From: Campylobacter concisus UNSWCS
Lineage (GTDB): Bacteria; Campylobacterota; Campylobacteria; Campylobacterales; Campylobacteraceae
NCBI RefSeq assembly: GCF_000466685.1
Contig: NZ_ANNG01000028.1
Location: 1-43,735 of the forward strand
Direction: 5' to 3'
Length of the DNA: 43,735 nt
Part shown: in pieces, positions 9,162 through 17,754 of the stretch
Layout: each line of letters starts with the position of its first letter
How positions within the stretch are numbered: position 1 is the first letter of the stretch
The notes under the pieces: generated by a model
What the model was told of the DNA's origin: nothing
What the model saw: only the letters and a program-made list of their open reading frames with translations
Databases searched by the model: none
Program-made: the position numbers and the translations under genes

Positions 9162-10022
9162 GTGGAATTAAAACAAACTGGTATATCACGCCGTGGCTTT
9201 TTAAAAGGTGCTTTAGCCACAGCTGCTGCTGCCACGCCACAAACGATGCTGGCTGGCTTTACGCCATTTAAGTCTGACTCGCTTCAGGTTTGGTCGTGTG
9301 GAGGCTTGTCTGAAGCATTTAATGAGCTAAATGCCATTTACGAGTCAAGAACAGGGCACAACATCCAATACACTGGCGCTTTTGCTGGTGCTCTTGGCAA
9401 GTCGCTTTTAGCACTTCAAAGCACGACCGAGCTCTTTGGAGCAAGGGTTTTAGAGCTTTCTAAAAAACTTCGCAAAGCTGGTCTTAGCCTTCATTTTAGA
9501 CCGCTATGCTTTACCGACTACGTCCTAGTCGTGCCAAAAGGCAACCCTGCTGGCATTCGCGACTTAAAGGACCTTGCAGAGCCAGGAGTTAGGGTGATGC
9601 TGCCTCTTAGATCATCGCCCCCTGGCAGTGGCCCAGTCAAAGGGATCTTAAAAAACTCAAACCTAACTGATGCGGTGATGAAAAACATGGTCGCAAATGG
9701 ATCATGCGTCATAAATATGATGTGCGAGCTAGTTGATGGCAAGGGCGACGCCTCGATCATCGAAAAACGCCTAACAACGCACGATAGGTTTAAAGATAAG
9801 ATTGAGTATATGCCCATCGATGAAAAGCTCATCCCGCCTGGACCGCTCACTTTTACGCTAAATATAATGAAATATGTAAAAGATGAAAGGCTTGCAAATG
9901 ATTTTGCAGACTTTGTTTGCGGCACCGAGGGTCAAGAAATTTTTGAAAAACATGGCTTTACCTCCATTTATTCAGCGCGTGGGCTAGAGCTTATAGAAAG
10001 GTTTGGTGTAAAAGATGTGTAG
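9162..10022 (+). CDS. Tat-exported periplasmic solute-binding protein
   Basis: A 286-residue protein starting at GTG 9162 behind AAAAGGAG. The N-terminus carries a twin-arginine signal (SRRGFLKG, then an Ala-rich segment), so it is exported folded, perhaps with a cofactor. The mature part resembles class II substrate-binding proteins of the molybdate/tungstate or sulfate kind (VWSCGGLSEAF near the start, a hinge around FTDYVLVVPKGNPAGI). No ABC permease or ATPase is nearby. Its stop overlaps the next gene by 8 bp, so it belongs with the polyferredoxin and the NifB-like protein. The ligand is unknown; an oxyanion is inference. Confidence 0.75.
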   Translation: MELKQTGISRRGFLKGALATAAAATPQTMLAGFTPFKSDSLQVWSCGGLSEAFNELNAIYESRTGHNIQYTGAFAGALGKSLLALQSTTELFGARVLELSKKLRKAGLSLHFRPLCFTDYVLVVPKGNPAGIRDLKDLAEPGVRVMLPLRSSPPGSGPVKGILKNSNLTDAVMKNMVANGSCVINMMCELVDGKGDASIIEKRLTTHDRFKDKIEYMPIDEKLIPPGPLTFTLNIMKYVKDERLANDFADFVCGTEGQEIFEKHGFTSIYSARGLELIERFGVKDV

Positions 10023-10827
10023 TAGCTGTAATAGCGCATGCTCTAATAGCAGTGCATGCGGCAATGTAAATTTAAAAAAGAAAAGCAAAAACTCTCCCAC
10101 AACAAAGATAAGACGCCTAGTGCAGCTCATCTTTATAGCTGGCATCGGTCAATGGGCGTATTACGGCATTTTTAGATGCCCTTTTGTGGTGCCTTTTGTA
10201 AATTGCCAAAACTGCCCTATCATCACCTGTTGGGGGCGGATCACGTCGCTGTTTTTTGGATTTTGGCTATTTATCCCAGCGCTTGTCATCCTCTTTGGCA
10301 GGGCATTTTGTGGCTGGGTCTGTCCAGCTGGCTTTGTCAATCAAATGCTTGGTAAATTTGCCTTTTTCAAGCTAAAAATTCGCAGCAAAAAGCTGATATT
10401 CGCTCAAATAGGCATGCTAGCTACCATAGCGATCAGCCTTTGGGTCTATTTCGTCTGGGGCAATCCACGCATGATGATACCTATAAGAACGAGCGATGAG
10501 TATCTAACTGCCGTTACTTTGTCACTTCGCTTTGGCGAGTGGGAGTGGGTCACACGCACGGCAGTCATCATCTCAGTCATGCTAGCCTCGCTAATCATAG
10601 CCAACCTTTGGTGCCGCTTCGTCTGCCCATCAGGTGGCGTGCTTGAAATTTTGCGTAAATTTTCGATATTTCGCGTCTATAAAACAAGTGCCTGTGACGA
10701 CTGCGACGCATGCTTGCGTAAGTGCGAGATGGGGACAAGACCTGATGAGATAAACTGCACAAACTGCGGAGACTGCCTAAATGTCTGCCATGCAAATGCC
10801 ATTAAATTTGGAAGGAAAAAGAGCTAA
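10015..10827 (+). CDS. NapH/NosR-type membrane polyferredoxin
   Basis: A 270-residue integral membrane iron-sulfur protein with about four hydrophobic segments. Motifs in order: a Cys-rich loop with CPFVV and CQNCPIITC, CGWVCPAG, CRFVCPSG, then two ferredoxin-type [4Fe-4S] sites CDDCDACLRKC and CTNCGDCLNVC. This is the NapH/NosR/CcoG-like layout that moves electrons between the quinone pool or cytoplasm and a partner. The partner here is not a nap or nos enzyme but a Tat-exported binding protein and a NifB-like protein, so it may feed electrons to that unknown pathway. The extreme N-terminus is unusually rich in Cys and Ser. Confidence 0.85.
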   Translation: MCSSCNSACSNSSACGNVNLKKKSKNSPTTKIRRLVQLIFIAGIGQWAYYGIFRCPFVVPFVNCQNCPIITCWGRITSLFFGFWLFIPALVILFGRAFCGWVCPAGFVNQMLGKFAFFKLKIRSKKLIFAQIGMLATIAISLWVYFVWGNPRMMIPIRTSDEYLTAVTLSLRFGEWEWVTRTAVIISVMLASLIIANLWCRFVCPSGGVLEILRKFSIFRVYKTSACDDCDACLRKCEMGTRPDEINCTNCGDCLNVCHANAIKFGRKKS

Positions 10828-11654
10828 TGATCTTTCGCACTAAAGCTGATTTAGACAACCACCCCTGCTTTAACAAAAAGGCCTCCGCTAGCTACGGACG
10901 CGTGCATCTGCCAGTTGCCCCTCACTGCAACATCCAGTGCAACTTCTGCAACCGCATATATGACTGCGCTAATGAAAATCGCCCTGGCGTAACGGCAAAG
11001 GTGCAAACACCAGATGAATCGGTGAAATTTTTAGAAAAGCTCTTTAAATTTAGACAAGACATCTCAGTCATCGGCATCGCTGGACCTGGCGATCCGATGT
11101 GCGACGCTGACAAGACGCTAGCGACCTTTGAAAAGTGCAAGTCCCACTTCCCAAACGCCCTACTCTGCCTCTCGACTAATGGCTTAGCGCTGCCTGAGCA
11201 TGTGGATGAGATCGTGCGTCTTGGCGTGAGCCACGTGACAGTGACTGTTAATGCCGTGACGCCAGATGTTGGCTCGAAGGTCTATTCGTGGGTGAGATAT
11301 GAGGGTAAAAACTACTACGGCGAGGAGGCTGCTAGGATACTGCTAGCACGCCAGGATGAGGGCATCCGCAAGCTAAAAGAGGCTGGCATGCTAGTAAAGA
11401 TAAACACCGTAGTCATCCCTGGAGTCAATATGACCCACGTCCAAAGCATCTCGGCAAAGGCAAAGCAGTGGGGAGCTGACATAATGAACTGCATGGCGAT
11501 GATACCGGTGCATGACACACCTTTTGAAAATTTAAAGTCCCCTTCAACCGATGAGATCCACCGCATAAGAAGATCGATATCTAGTGATATAGACCAGATG
11601 ACGCACTGCAGTAGGTGCCGCGCTGATGCATGCGGGAAGCTTGGCGAAAGATAA
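10827..11654 (+). CDS. nifB: NifB-type radical SAM protein
   Basis: A 275-residue radical SAM enzyme that matches the NifB core closely: HLPVAPHCNIQCNFCNRIYD with the CxxxCxxC cluster, NENRPGV, LSTNGLALPEH, VTVTVNAVTP, and the C-terminal HCSRCRADACG. NifB fuses two [4Fe-4S] clusters into the carbide-containing NifB-co, the precursor of the nitrogenase cofactor. The protein ends after the radical SAM domain, with no NifX/NafY-like extension. The start overlaps the previous stop (TAATG). No nifHDK, nifEN or nifV is in the window, so the product's use is unclear. The family call is secure and the function here is inference. Confidence 0.88.
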   Translation: MIFRTKADLDNHPCFNKKASASYGRVHLPVAPHCNIQCNFCNRIYDCANENRPGVTAKVQTPDESVKFLEKLFKFRQDISVIGIAGPGDPMCDADKTLATFEKCKSHFPNALLCLSTNGLALPEHVDEIVRLGVSHVTVTVNAVTPDVGSKVYSWVRYEGKNYYGEEAARILLARQDEGIRKLKEAGMLVKINTVVIPGVNMTHVQSISAKAKQWGADIMNCMAMIPVHDTPFENLKSPSTDEIHRIRRSISSDIDQMTHCSRCRADACGKLGER

Positions 11655-11658
11655 CGAT

Positions 11659-11686
11659 AAAAGACACTAAATTTAGTGTCTTTTTT
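11659..11686 (+). terminator. Rho-independent terminator after nifB
   Basis: A perfect stem AAGACACTAAA/TTTAGTGTCTT with almost no loop, followed by a T run, 5 bp after the nifB stop codon. Confidence 0.85.
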
Positions 11687-11689
11687 GGT

Positions 11690-12055
11690 TTTTGGTTTTT
11701 TGCTCGCTTGGCTTTTGATTTTTTCTTGTGTGGCTCTTGGCTTGTGTGTCTTACAGCTCTTGGCTCTTGGTTAAATTTTGTAAAGCTATCTTAGATATCA
11801 AAGTTATAAAGGCATAGAAAAGTGCGGTTTATTCGTAGCTAGAGTGAGTTTTGCTCTAAAGCAAGGTGGCGAAATTTCTTTACATTACTTTGCAAACTCT
11901 TTTAAAGCTCTTTAAATGGGTTTTAAATCAGACATCTTAATACTTTGTTCAATATTCATCTATCTTATAGCCTTGATAGTTTTGTGTGAAATTTAAATTC
12001 ACTCTTATATTAGTTTTGCTCTTGTGTAAATTTTGTCTTAGCAAACTGCTTAAAT
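11690..12055. other. Non-coding, T-rich spacer
   Basis: About 365 bp without a convincing gene. The first 80 bp are low-complexity and repeat CTCTTGG three times (around 11727, 11758 and 11765). The rest has stops in all frames and may be decayed coding sequence. Confidence 0.5.
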
Positions 12056-13405
12056 TTATGCTTCTTTTGAATTTACAAGCTCAAATTCAGCCCAAAATTC
12101 GCTCCCAGCTCCTGCTTCGCTTTTTACGCCAAGCTTTGCGCCGTGAATTTTAGCTATATTTGCAGCGATGGCTAGCCCAAGGCCGCTACCTATGTTTTGG
12201 CTTTTGTTTCTTGAGCTTTCAACTTGATAAAATTTATTCCAGATTAGCTCGCTATCTTTTTTAGAGATACCGACACCATCGTCTTTTACAGATAAAAGCG
12301 CATGCGTTTTTGACACACTTAAATTTAGCTCGATCTTAGTTTCTGCAAATTTTAGTGCATTGCTTAAAAAGTTATCCACCAGCCTTGAGATCATCAGCTC
12401 ATTGCCTAAAATTTGGATATCTGGCGCTACAACGCAGCTAAATTTTAACCCCCTAGCGCTTGCTAGCTTTTCATAGTCACTGGCTAAATTTTGCAAGATA
12501 GTGCTTAAATTTATGCGCTTTAGCTCCAAATTTCTGCCAGCTTCCAGTCTTGAAAGCTCTAAAATTTGATCTATCAGCGAGGTTATCTTTCTTGACTGCC
12601 TAGAGATGACCTCCAGCGACTCCTTGGCCTCGTCCAAATTTTGTGAGTAATTTTTAGCGTAGTCGCTCTCAGCCATGATGACAGATAGCGGCGTTCGCAG
12701 CTCGTGCGAGACATCTGATGTGAGCTGTTTTTCGCTTTGATAGACCTTTTCTAGGGAGTCAAGCATCTGGTTAAAAACGCTTGCAAGAGCGTGTAGCTCG
12801 TCTTTGTCAGCAGGCAGGTCTATACGCTTTGAGAAGTCCCGGCTGCTGCCTATCTTAAGGGCAGTTTTTGACATCGTAGCGACTGGCTTCATCGCGTTTT
12901 TTATCGTTTTATAGCCACCGTAAAGCACAAAAATAAACAAAACTGGCACAAAAACGCCAAGAGCCAGTAAGAATAGCCCCTCTTTTTTAAAAAATTTCTC
13001 CGCATTTATCACGCCTCTGACCCAGACATTTTTGCCTTTAGCTGCGATATCATAGTAGTAAAAGCGGTTTTCGCCGTTTTCATAAAGCCGCACTGCACCG
13101 CTGTTCATTTTAAGTGAAATTTGAAAGTGTTTTGGTGCTAGACCACCGATCACATCGCCTTTTGCGTTATATTTTATAAAAAATATCCCATCATCATATG
13201 GCTCAAACTCATCCATATTGTTGGCTATTTTGGTGACTGATTTGGCTAGCTTTTTTTGGCTCACGTCCTCAAAAACCTCATCCGCCACGACCGCCGAGAT
13301 AGCAACTAAAGCCGCCACGATAGCGATGATAAAAAACGAGTACCAGAGCGTTACGCGCGCGGTTATTGGGATGTTTGCAAATGCTTGTTTAGTCCTTAAC
13401 AACAT
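12056..13405 (-). CDS. Sensor histidine kinase
   Basis: A membrane histidine kinase of about 449 residues. Two transmembrane segments (near 20-42 and 150-172) bracket a roughly 110-residue periplasmic sensor. A HAMP-like linker, the H box SHELRTPLSVI, the N box DNFLSNALKF, the G1 box VKDDGVGI and the G2 box GSGLGLAIA follow. The ATG at 13405 is preferred over an upstream TTG at 13411. It overlaps the end of the response regulator, which fixes them as a pair. The signal is unknown; the linked PepSY genes suggest an envelope or cation cue, by inference. Confidence 0.93.
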   Translation of the reverse strand: MLLRTKQAFANIPITARVTLWYSFFIIAIVAALVAISAVVADEVFEDVSQKKLAKSVTKIANNMDEFEPYDDGIFFIKYNAKGDVIGGLAPKHFQISLKMNSGAVRLYENGENRFYYYDIAAKGKNVWVRGVINAEKFFKKEGLFLLALGVFVPVLFIFVLYGGYKTIKNAMKPVATMSKTALKIGSSRDFSKRIDLPADKDELHALASVFNQMLDSLEKVYQSEKQLTSDVSHELRTPLSVIMAESDYAKNYSQNLDEAKESLEVISRQSRKITSLIDQILELSRLEAGRNLELKRINLSTILQNLASDYEKLASARGLKFSCVVAPDIQILGNELMISRLVDNFLSNALKFAETKIELNLSVSKTHALLSVKDDGVGISKKDSELIWNKFYQVESSRNKSQNIGSGLGLAIAANIAKIHGAKLGVKSEAGAGSEFWAEFELVNSKEA

Positions 13406-14048
13406 AGCCAAGCCCTCTTTTAGTCTGGATCACATCGCACTCACCAAGCTTTTTTCTTATGTTTTTTATAAGCACATCGATGACGTTTGAGCCGCCCGTG
13501 TAGTCAAAGTCCCAGACGTGCTCTTTGATCTGGTCGCGAGTTAGAATTCTGCCCTTATTTAGCATCAAAAACTCTAAAATTTCATACTCTTTGCCAGTTA
13601 GCTCGACCTGTTCGCCGCTAAATTCGACTGACTTTTTAGAAAGGTCGATCTTGAGCTCACCTGCGCAAATTTCACTAGCCACGTTGCCGCTATTTCGGCG
13701 AATGAGCGTGCGCACCCTAGCTAGCAGCTCCTTAAAGTCAAATGGCTTGACCAAGTAGTCATCCGCGCCCGCGTCAAGCCCCTTTACAACGTCGTCCACA
13801 TCGTCTTTTGCCGTTAGTATCAGCACAGGGGTCGCTAGCTTTGCGGCGCGCGATCTTTGCAAAAATGTAAGTCCGTCCATCACTGGCATCATAAGATCAA
13901 GCACGATAAGATCGTAGTGCGCGACGGCGGTAAAGTCCATCGCCTCCTCGCCGTTAAACGAGCTATCGACGCTATATCCGTTTTTCTTTAGGTGCCTTGT
14001 GATGACGCTATTTAGGTCTATTTCGTCCTCGACTACTAAAATTTTCAT
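13389..14048 (-). CDS. OmpR-family response regulator
   Basis: A 219-residue two-domain regulator. The receiver shows the acidic pair VVEDE, the phospho-acceptor in LDLMMPVMDG near residue 51, and Lys in LVKPFD. The C-terminal winged helix ends with the family's GLGYVVKD. It is phosphorylated by the kinase encoded immediately downstream and probably controls the flanking PepSY genes, though I see no repeated binding site to prove that. Confidence 0.95.
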   Translation of the reverse strand: MKILVVEDEIDLNSVITRHLKKNGYSVDSSFNGEEAMDFTAVAHYDLIVLDLMMPVMDGLTFLQRSRAAKLATPVLILTAKDDVDDVVKGLDAGADDYLVKPFDFKELLARVRTLIRRNSGNVASEICAGELKIDLSKKSVEFSGEQVELTGKEYEILEFLMLNKGRILTRDQIKEHVWDFDYTGGSNVIDVLIKNIRKKLGECDVIQTKRGLGYVVKD

Positions 14049-14089
14049 CTTTGCCTTACCTGCCTCACTTGGTTTTGCCAGCTATTTTA

Positions 14090-14713
14090 TCAAATTTGGC
14101 TTTTTATTTTTAGATTTAAAATTTCGCCATTTGCTGCGCCTATCTTAAAATCATACAAAAAGCCGTTAAATTTAGCCCTTGCCTCATAAAAATACTCCAC
14201 TCCAAGCGTGCCAAAACTTTGTTTTTTAGCTAGATAGATCGGAGAAAACTCCACCTCTTCTGGCTTTGTTTTTAGACGGTCAATGATAAGCTCTTTAACT
14301 TTTTCTGGCAAGATGCAAGCCACCCCTTCAAATTTGGCCTGTTCTTCATTTATCTTTGATAGCTCCGCCCTTTGCGCCTCGTCTTTTAGGCAGTTTGAAG
14401 CGTTTGATAGCCACACTCCAGCCTTGCCAGTGTAGATAAGCACATCCGCTACACCTTGAAGCGAAAGCTCAAGCGCATTTTTAAAAAAATTTTGAGCTTT
14501 GCATTTCGGAGCTGTTTGGCTTAAATTTTTATCTAAATTTTCAGGGCTTTGCTCGCTCTTTCTTAAATTTTCGCAACTATTTTTATTAGTACCAGCCTCG
14601 GCTTTTTTACTTAAATTCTCTCTCGCGCTTTGGCTAAAATTTTCATTCAAATTTCTCTCTAAAACCTGCCCACCAACGTTATCGTTTAAATTTTGCTCTA
14701 AATTTTCACTCAT
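14090..14713 (-). CDS. PepSY-like cytoplasmic protein with Asn-rich N-terminus
   Basis: About 207 residues from ATG 14713, chosen for the AAAGG just upstream; an in-frame GTG lies at 14722. The first 75 residues are low-complexity with repeated ENL/NLN units. The C-terminal 75 residues resemble a PepSY fold (VKELIIDRLKTKPEEVEFSP, then FYEARAKFNGFLYDFKIGAANGEILNL). No signal peptide is visible, unlike its neighbour. It lies between a PepSY gene and the two-component system, all in the same direction, which suggests one functional group. Confidence 0.6.
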   Translation of the reverse strand: MSENLEQNLNDNVGGQVLERNLNENFSQSARENLSKKAEAGTNKNSCENLRKSEQSPENLDKNLSQTAPKCKAQNFFKNALELSLQGVADVLIYTGKAGVWLSNASNCLKDEAQRAELSKINEEQAKFEGVACILPEKVKELIIDRLKTKPEEVEFSPIYLAKKQSFGTLGVEYFYEARAKFNGFLYDFKIGAANGEILNLKIKSQI

Positions 14714-14738
14714 CTTTTTCACCTTTATAAAAATTTAA

Positions 14739-14753
14739 CGCCCAAAAAGGGCG
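14739..14753 (-). terminator. Terminator after the PepSY gene
   Basis: Stem CGCCC/GGGCG with an A5 loop, followed on the minus strand by TTAAATTTTT, directly after the stop of the 161-residue PepSY gene. It may attenuate rather than fully separate the downstream genes. Confidence 0.6.
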
Positions 14754-14758
14754 CTAGA

Positions 14759-15244
14759 TCACTTTGTATAGTTGCCGATTATCTCGCCAGTTTGAGCGTT
14801 TATGATCACTTTTTTCTCGCTCCTATCACGCTTAAGCTCTACTTTGTATATCCAAGCACCATTTTTATTATCAAGCTCTGCCTCATCAAGGCTCCAGCCA
14901 GCCTCTAGCGCTTGAGCTTTAGCTACTGCTTCGTCGATACTTAGAGCAAATTTTGAAAAATCTACCGCTTCGATCGGCAAGATATGTTTTTTATTTTTAT
15001 TCTCTACTTTAATGATCTGGCCGCTGTTAGCATCGATCTTAATCTCTTGTTTGACGCCGTCTTTAAAAGACTCAATCTTGTAAAAAGTCACGCCCTTTTT
15101 GACGTTCATCTCGATATCTTTGACGCTTGAGCCTGGAAAGTTTTTCTCAGCTATGTTTAAAGCCTCTTTTGATGTGATGGCAGCTTGCAAACCTGTCACT
15201 CCTAAAACTGCTGCTAAAACTGCCGCGCCTAATACCTTTTTCAT
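14759..15244 (-). CDS. Secreted protein with two PepSY domains
   Basis: A 161-residue exported protein. A classical signal peptide (MKKVLGAAVLAAVLGVTGLQA) precedes two PepSY repeats: one with ALNIAEKNFPGSSVKDIEM and IDANSGQIIKVE, the other with AVAKAQALEAGWSLDEAEL and INAQTGEIIGNY. PepSY domains are often periplasmic modules linked to metal, redox or protease control. Proteins of this shape commonly sit next to OmpR-type two-component systems, as here. The -10 is not clear. Function beyond that is inference. Confidence 0.85.
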   Translation of the reverse strand: MKKVLGAAVLAAVLGVTGLQAAITSKEALNIAEKNFPGSSVKDIEMNVKKGVTFYKIESFKDGVKQEIKIDANSGQIIKVENKNKKHILPIEAVDFSKFALSIDEAVAKAQALEAGWSLDEAELDNKNGAWIYKVELKRDRSEKKVIINAQTGEIIGNYTK

Positions 15245-15680
15245 TTTTAATCCTTTTATTTTTAATTTCCAACTTTCGTTTGGATGAGCGCATTATAAAA
15301 GTCTTAAATGAAGCTAGGATGAATGAATAAAATAAGAACTAGGTTTGATGACGTATTAAATATAAATAAAAAAGATATACAAAATTTTTAAGCGATGAGG
15401 CACTAGTATTAACAAATGAATTTACACGAAAAATTCGCCAAATTATGACACCAAAACCACACAAGGCTCTTTTATCTCGTCTGGGCGAGGATACTTTTTG
15501 TCTGACTTGTCAGACAAAAAGACCTCGCTAGGGATGATCCCTAAAACCCCTATATTTATGAATAAACATCGCTCAACAATACTAAAAATATACAATCAAA
15601 ATAAAACAAAACACGTGTAACCTATTAACATTTTTTAAAATCTTGTCTGTTTGTAGCCGCTGGTAAATGTGCACCAAATA
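15245..15680. other. Intergenic region at the left edge of the island
   Basis: About 435 bp with no supportable gene. It holds the PepSY promoter region on the minus strand, a set of inverted repeats at 15476-15542, and the approach to the first palindromic operator. It marks the change from chromosome-like genes to the AT-rich island. Confidence 0.6.
15485..15528. repeat. Long imperfect inverted repeat
   Basis: The inner arms TTTTTGTCTGAC and GTCAGACAAAAA (15495-15520) are perfect around TT. They are extended by outer arms GCGAGG and CCTCGC. A second small palindrome, AGGGAT/ATCCCT, follows at 15530-15542, and CTCG/CGAG precedes it at 15476. No coding sequence is nearby, so it could be an old terminator, a repeat element or a mobile-element end. 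Confidence 0.55.
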
Positions 15681-15712
15681 GGACATTTTTATTTCCATTT
15701 TTTTACTATAAT
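15681..15712 (+). promoter_or_regulatory. Island operator 1 with -10, macro domain gene
   Basis: GGACATTTTTATTTCC (15681-15696), a one-mismatch version of the island palindrome, is followed after 10 bp by TATAAT (15707-15712). The palindrome occupies the -35 region, as at the other eight loci. Confidence 0.75.
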
Positions 15713-15756
15713 TCTAGAAAAAAAGTAAGAAGAAGATAATATATGAGAGGCATTGC

Positions 15757-16293
15757 ATGATATCGTATAAACTTTTTGCCAAACAAGGCGATTTACTAAC
15801 TGCAAAAGCTGATTTTGCTGTAAATCCATCAAACACTGCCATGTTGCTTGGAAGCGGCGTATCGATGGCATTTAAACGAAGTTGTGGTGTAATACTAGAA
15901 AAATATATGCAAGACGCACTAAAAAATCGTGGAGTAATAAACCAAGGTAACGTTATAAAAACTGCATCAAACTATAAAAATTTCTCATATGTTTTACATG
16001 CCGCAGTGATGAACTATACTGAAAAAAATAAACCCAAAGTGCCAACGATACAGACCATAAAAGAAATTTTGCAAAATTTACAGCAAATTTTACTACTTGA
16101 ACAAGAAGATAATCTAACTCTTGCTCTACCACTTATTGGTTGCGGTATTGGCGGTCTTGAAAAAAGTGAAGTTGTATTAGAGTACAAGAATTTTTTCTTG
16201 TGTCAAAAAAATGCGGATAAAAAGTGCGATGTTATGGTTTATGGCTATAATCAGAGTGACTTTGAGTTGATAGAGAAAAATTTAAAAGGGTAG
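15757..16293 (+). CDS. Macro domain protein
   Basis: A 178-residue single-domain protein of the macro (ADP-ribose-binding) family. The first ligand loop is NPSNTAMLLGSGVSMAFKR, and the phosphate-binding loop is LPLIGCGIGGLEKS near residues 128-141. Such proteins bind or hydrolyse ADP-ribose derivatives, including O-acetyl-ADP-ribose made by sirtuins and ADP-ribose on proteins or DNA. Two sirtuins are encoded further along the same regulon. The ATG at 15757 follows GAGAGG. The WG-repeat pseudogene starts 5 bp after its stop. The substrate is inference. Confidence 0.9.
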   Translation: MISYKLFAKQGDLLTAKADFAVNPSNTAMLLGSGVSMAFKRSCGVILEKYMQDALKNRGVINQGNVIKTASNYKNFSYVLHAAVMNYTEKNKPKVPTIQTIKEILQNLQQILLLEQEDNLTLALPLIGCGIGGLEKSEVVLEYKNFFLCQKNADKKCDVMVYGYNQSDFELIEKNLKG

Positions 16294-16297
16294 ATAG

Positions 16298-17719
16298 TGG
16301 ATTTGATTTTTTTAAGAAAAAAGGTAATAAAAAAATTGTTATTGATTTAGATGTAAATGAGATAAAGGATATTGGAGAAATTCTTCAGATAAAAGAAACC
16401 CACAAAAGATACAACACTTATTTTATCCTAACGCCAGAAAAATTTTTTGCGTATAATTATAAGCATAAAGAGCTAAAAACATTAGCGTATCATAAAAATG
16501 ATCTGGAACTTTTTGATTGGCCTTTCTCCAGCTCTTTATTTTCGGTTGAAGATAATATTTCTTGGATTAAATGCAATTAGGATCTTAAATTTTTTGATGG
16601 ATACGGCAATCCCATACCACTTGAAGGCTATAAACATGCCTATTATTATAGTTATTTGGATGGAATATACATTAGCAAAAGTGACAACGAAGATGCTTTT
16701 AGTAACAGTAAGTTAGAACTTTTTGATCCGATAACCAAAACAGTAAAAGAGGTTATTTCTGGTCAATTTTTAGAAAAAAATTTAGTTGCGGTAAAAAATC
16801 CAAAGAACGATAATTTTTTTGGTGTTAGTGATTTAGAAGGAAATATAAAAGTACCATCAAAATATTTAGATGTTAGTATGATTTGCGACACGATTGTAAA
16901 ACTTCGTAATGATAAATGCCAAAATGAATACTTTGATCTAGCTAATAATAAACCCATTTTTACTGACTACTTTTATATCAACAAAATAATGGTGCAAACT
17001 GATATAGAACAAGATATTTATAATGGAGAGATATTTTATTATGAAAAAAATAACAAAATAGGCTTGATAGACTACCAAGAAAATATCAAATTAGAGGCGA
17101 ACTATTTTTCTTTTGACTATCTGGCTTTTGGACTTTTTGCTTTTAGCCGATCCGAAAAAAATCCATATGATTTTTACCAGCCTAAATTTGGACTTTGTGA
17201 TACAGAAGGTAATGTGCTTTTAAAGAAGAATATGACGAAATTTCTATATCTTTTTATGACTATGATGATATCGCCACGATAAAAGCTATTGGTGCAGAGC
17301 TGATAAACGGTGAAGAATTTGATAAAAAAGCATTTGTACTAAAAGACCATACCGTAATACACAAGGATGATATTGATGAAATTTGGATGGTTGATAAAGA
17401 TAAATTTATCATTCAAAAAGAAGGCAAATATACGCTAAAAAGCGGCTGGGATGATGATGCTAAAATTTTTATCGAAGCAAGCGATAATCTCTATGTGTGC
17501 AATGGGATTTTTAGCCACTCCTTGACCAATGGGAAATATAGGCTTTATAGAAACGATTTTATCGTAACAATCGAATGTGATAATTATAAATTTATCTATG
17601 ATGAAAAGATTGTAATAAAAAAGAATAACTATCTTAGTTTGGTGGATAAAAACTTTAATGTTATTAAAAATAATTTTTACAATGCAAAAGATATTGTTTT
17701 AATTAATAATGGTTTTTGA
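16298..17719 (+). pseudogene. Broken WG-repeat-like protein gene
   Basis: A gene of about 470 codons that reads through only if three lesions are repaired. Translation would start at GTG 16298 behind AAAAGGG. The frame shifts in the A-run near 16317-16322, there is an in-frame TAG at 16578-16580, and the frame shifts again at TTTTAAAG (17218-17225). Between lesions the sequence is clearly protein-like: KSDNEDAFSNSKLELFDP, IGLIDYQENIKLEANY, FGLCDTEGNVLLK, YLSLVDKNFNVIKNN. The latter resemble WG beta-propeller-like repeats. It is coupled to the macro gene. The second frameshift lies on a T TTA AAG heptamer in the right phase for -1 slippage, but the stop makes decay the simpler view. Confidence 0.7.
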
Positions 17720-17754
17720 TATAATTTAAAAATATTTTTTGAAAGGACAACACA

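Noticed and set aside
11661-11682. Another copy of the GACA/TGTC operator
   Set aside because: AAGACACTAAATTTAGTGTCTT has the same ends but a longer arm, follows a stop codon and is trailed by a T run, so it is a terminator.
11780-12050. A hidden gene between nifB and the kinase
   Set aside because: All frames are closed within short distances and no start with a ribosome-binding site was found.
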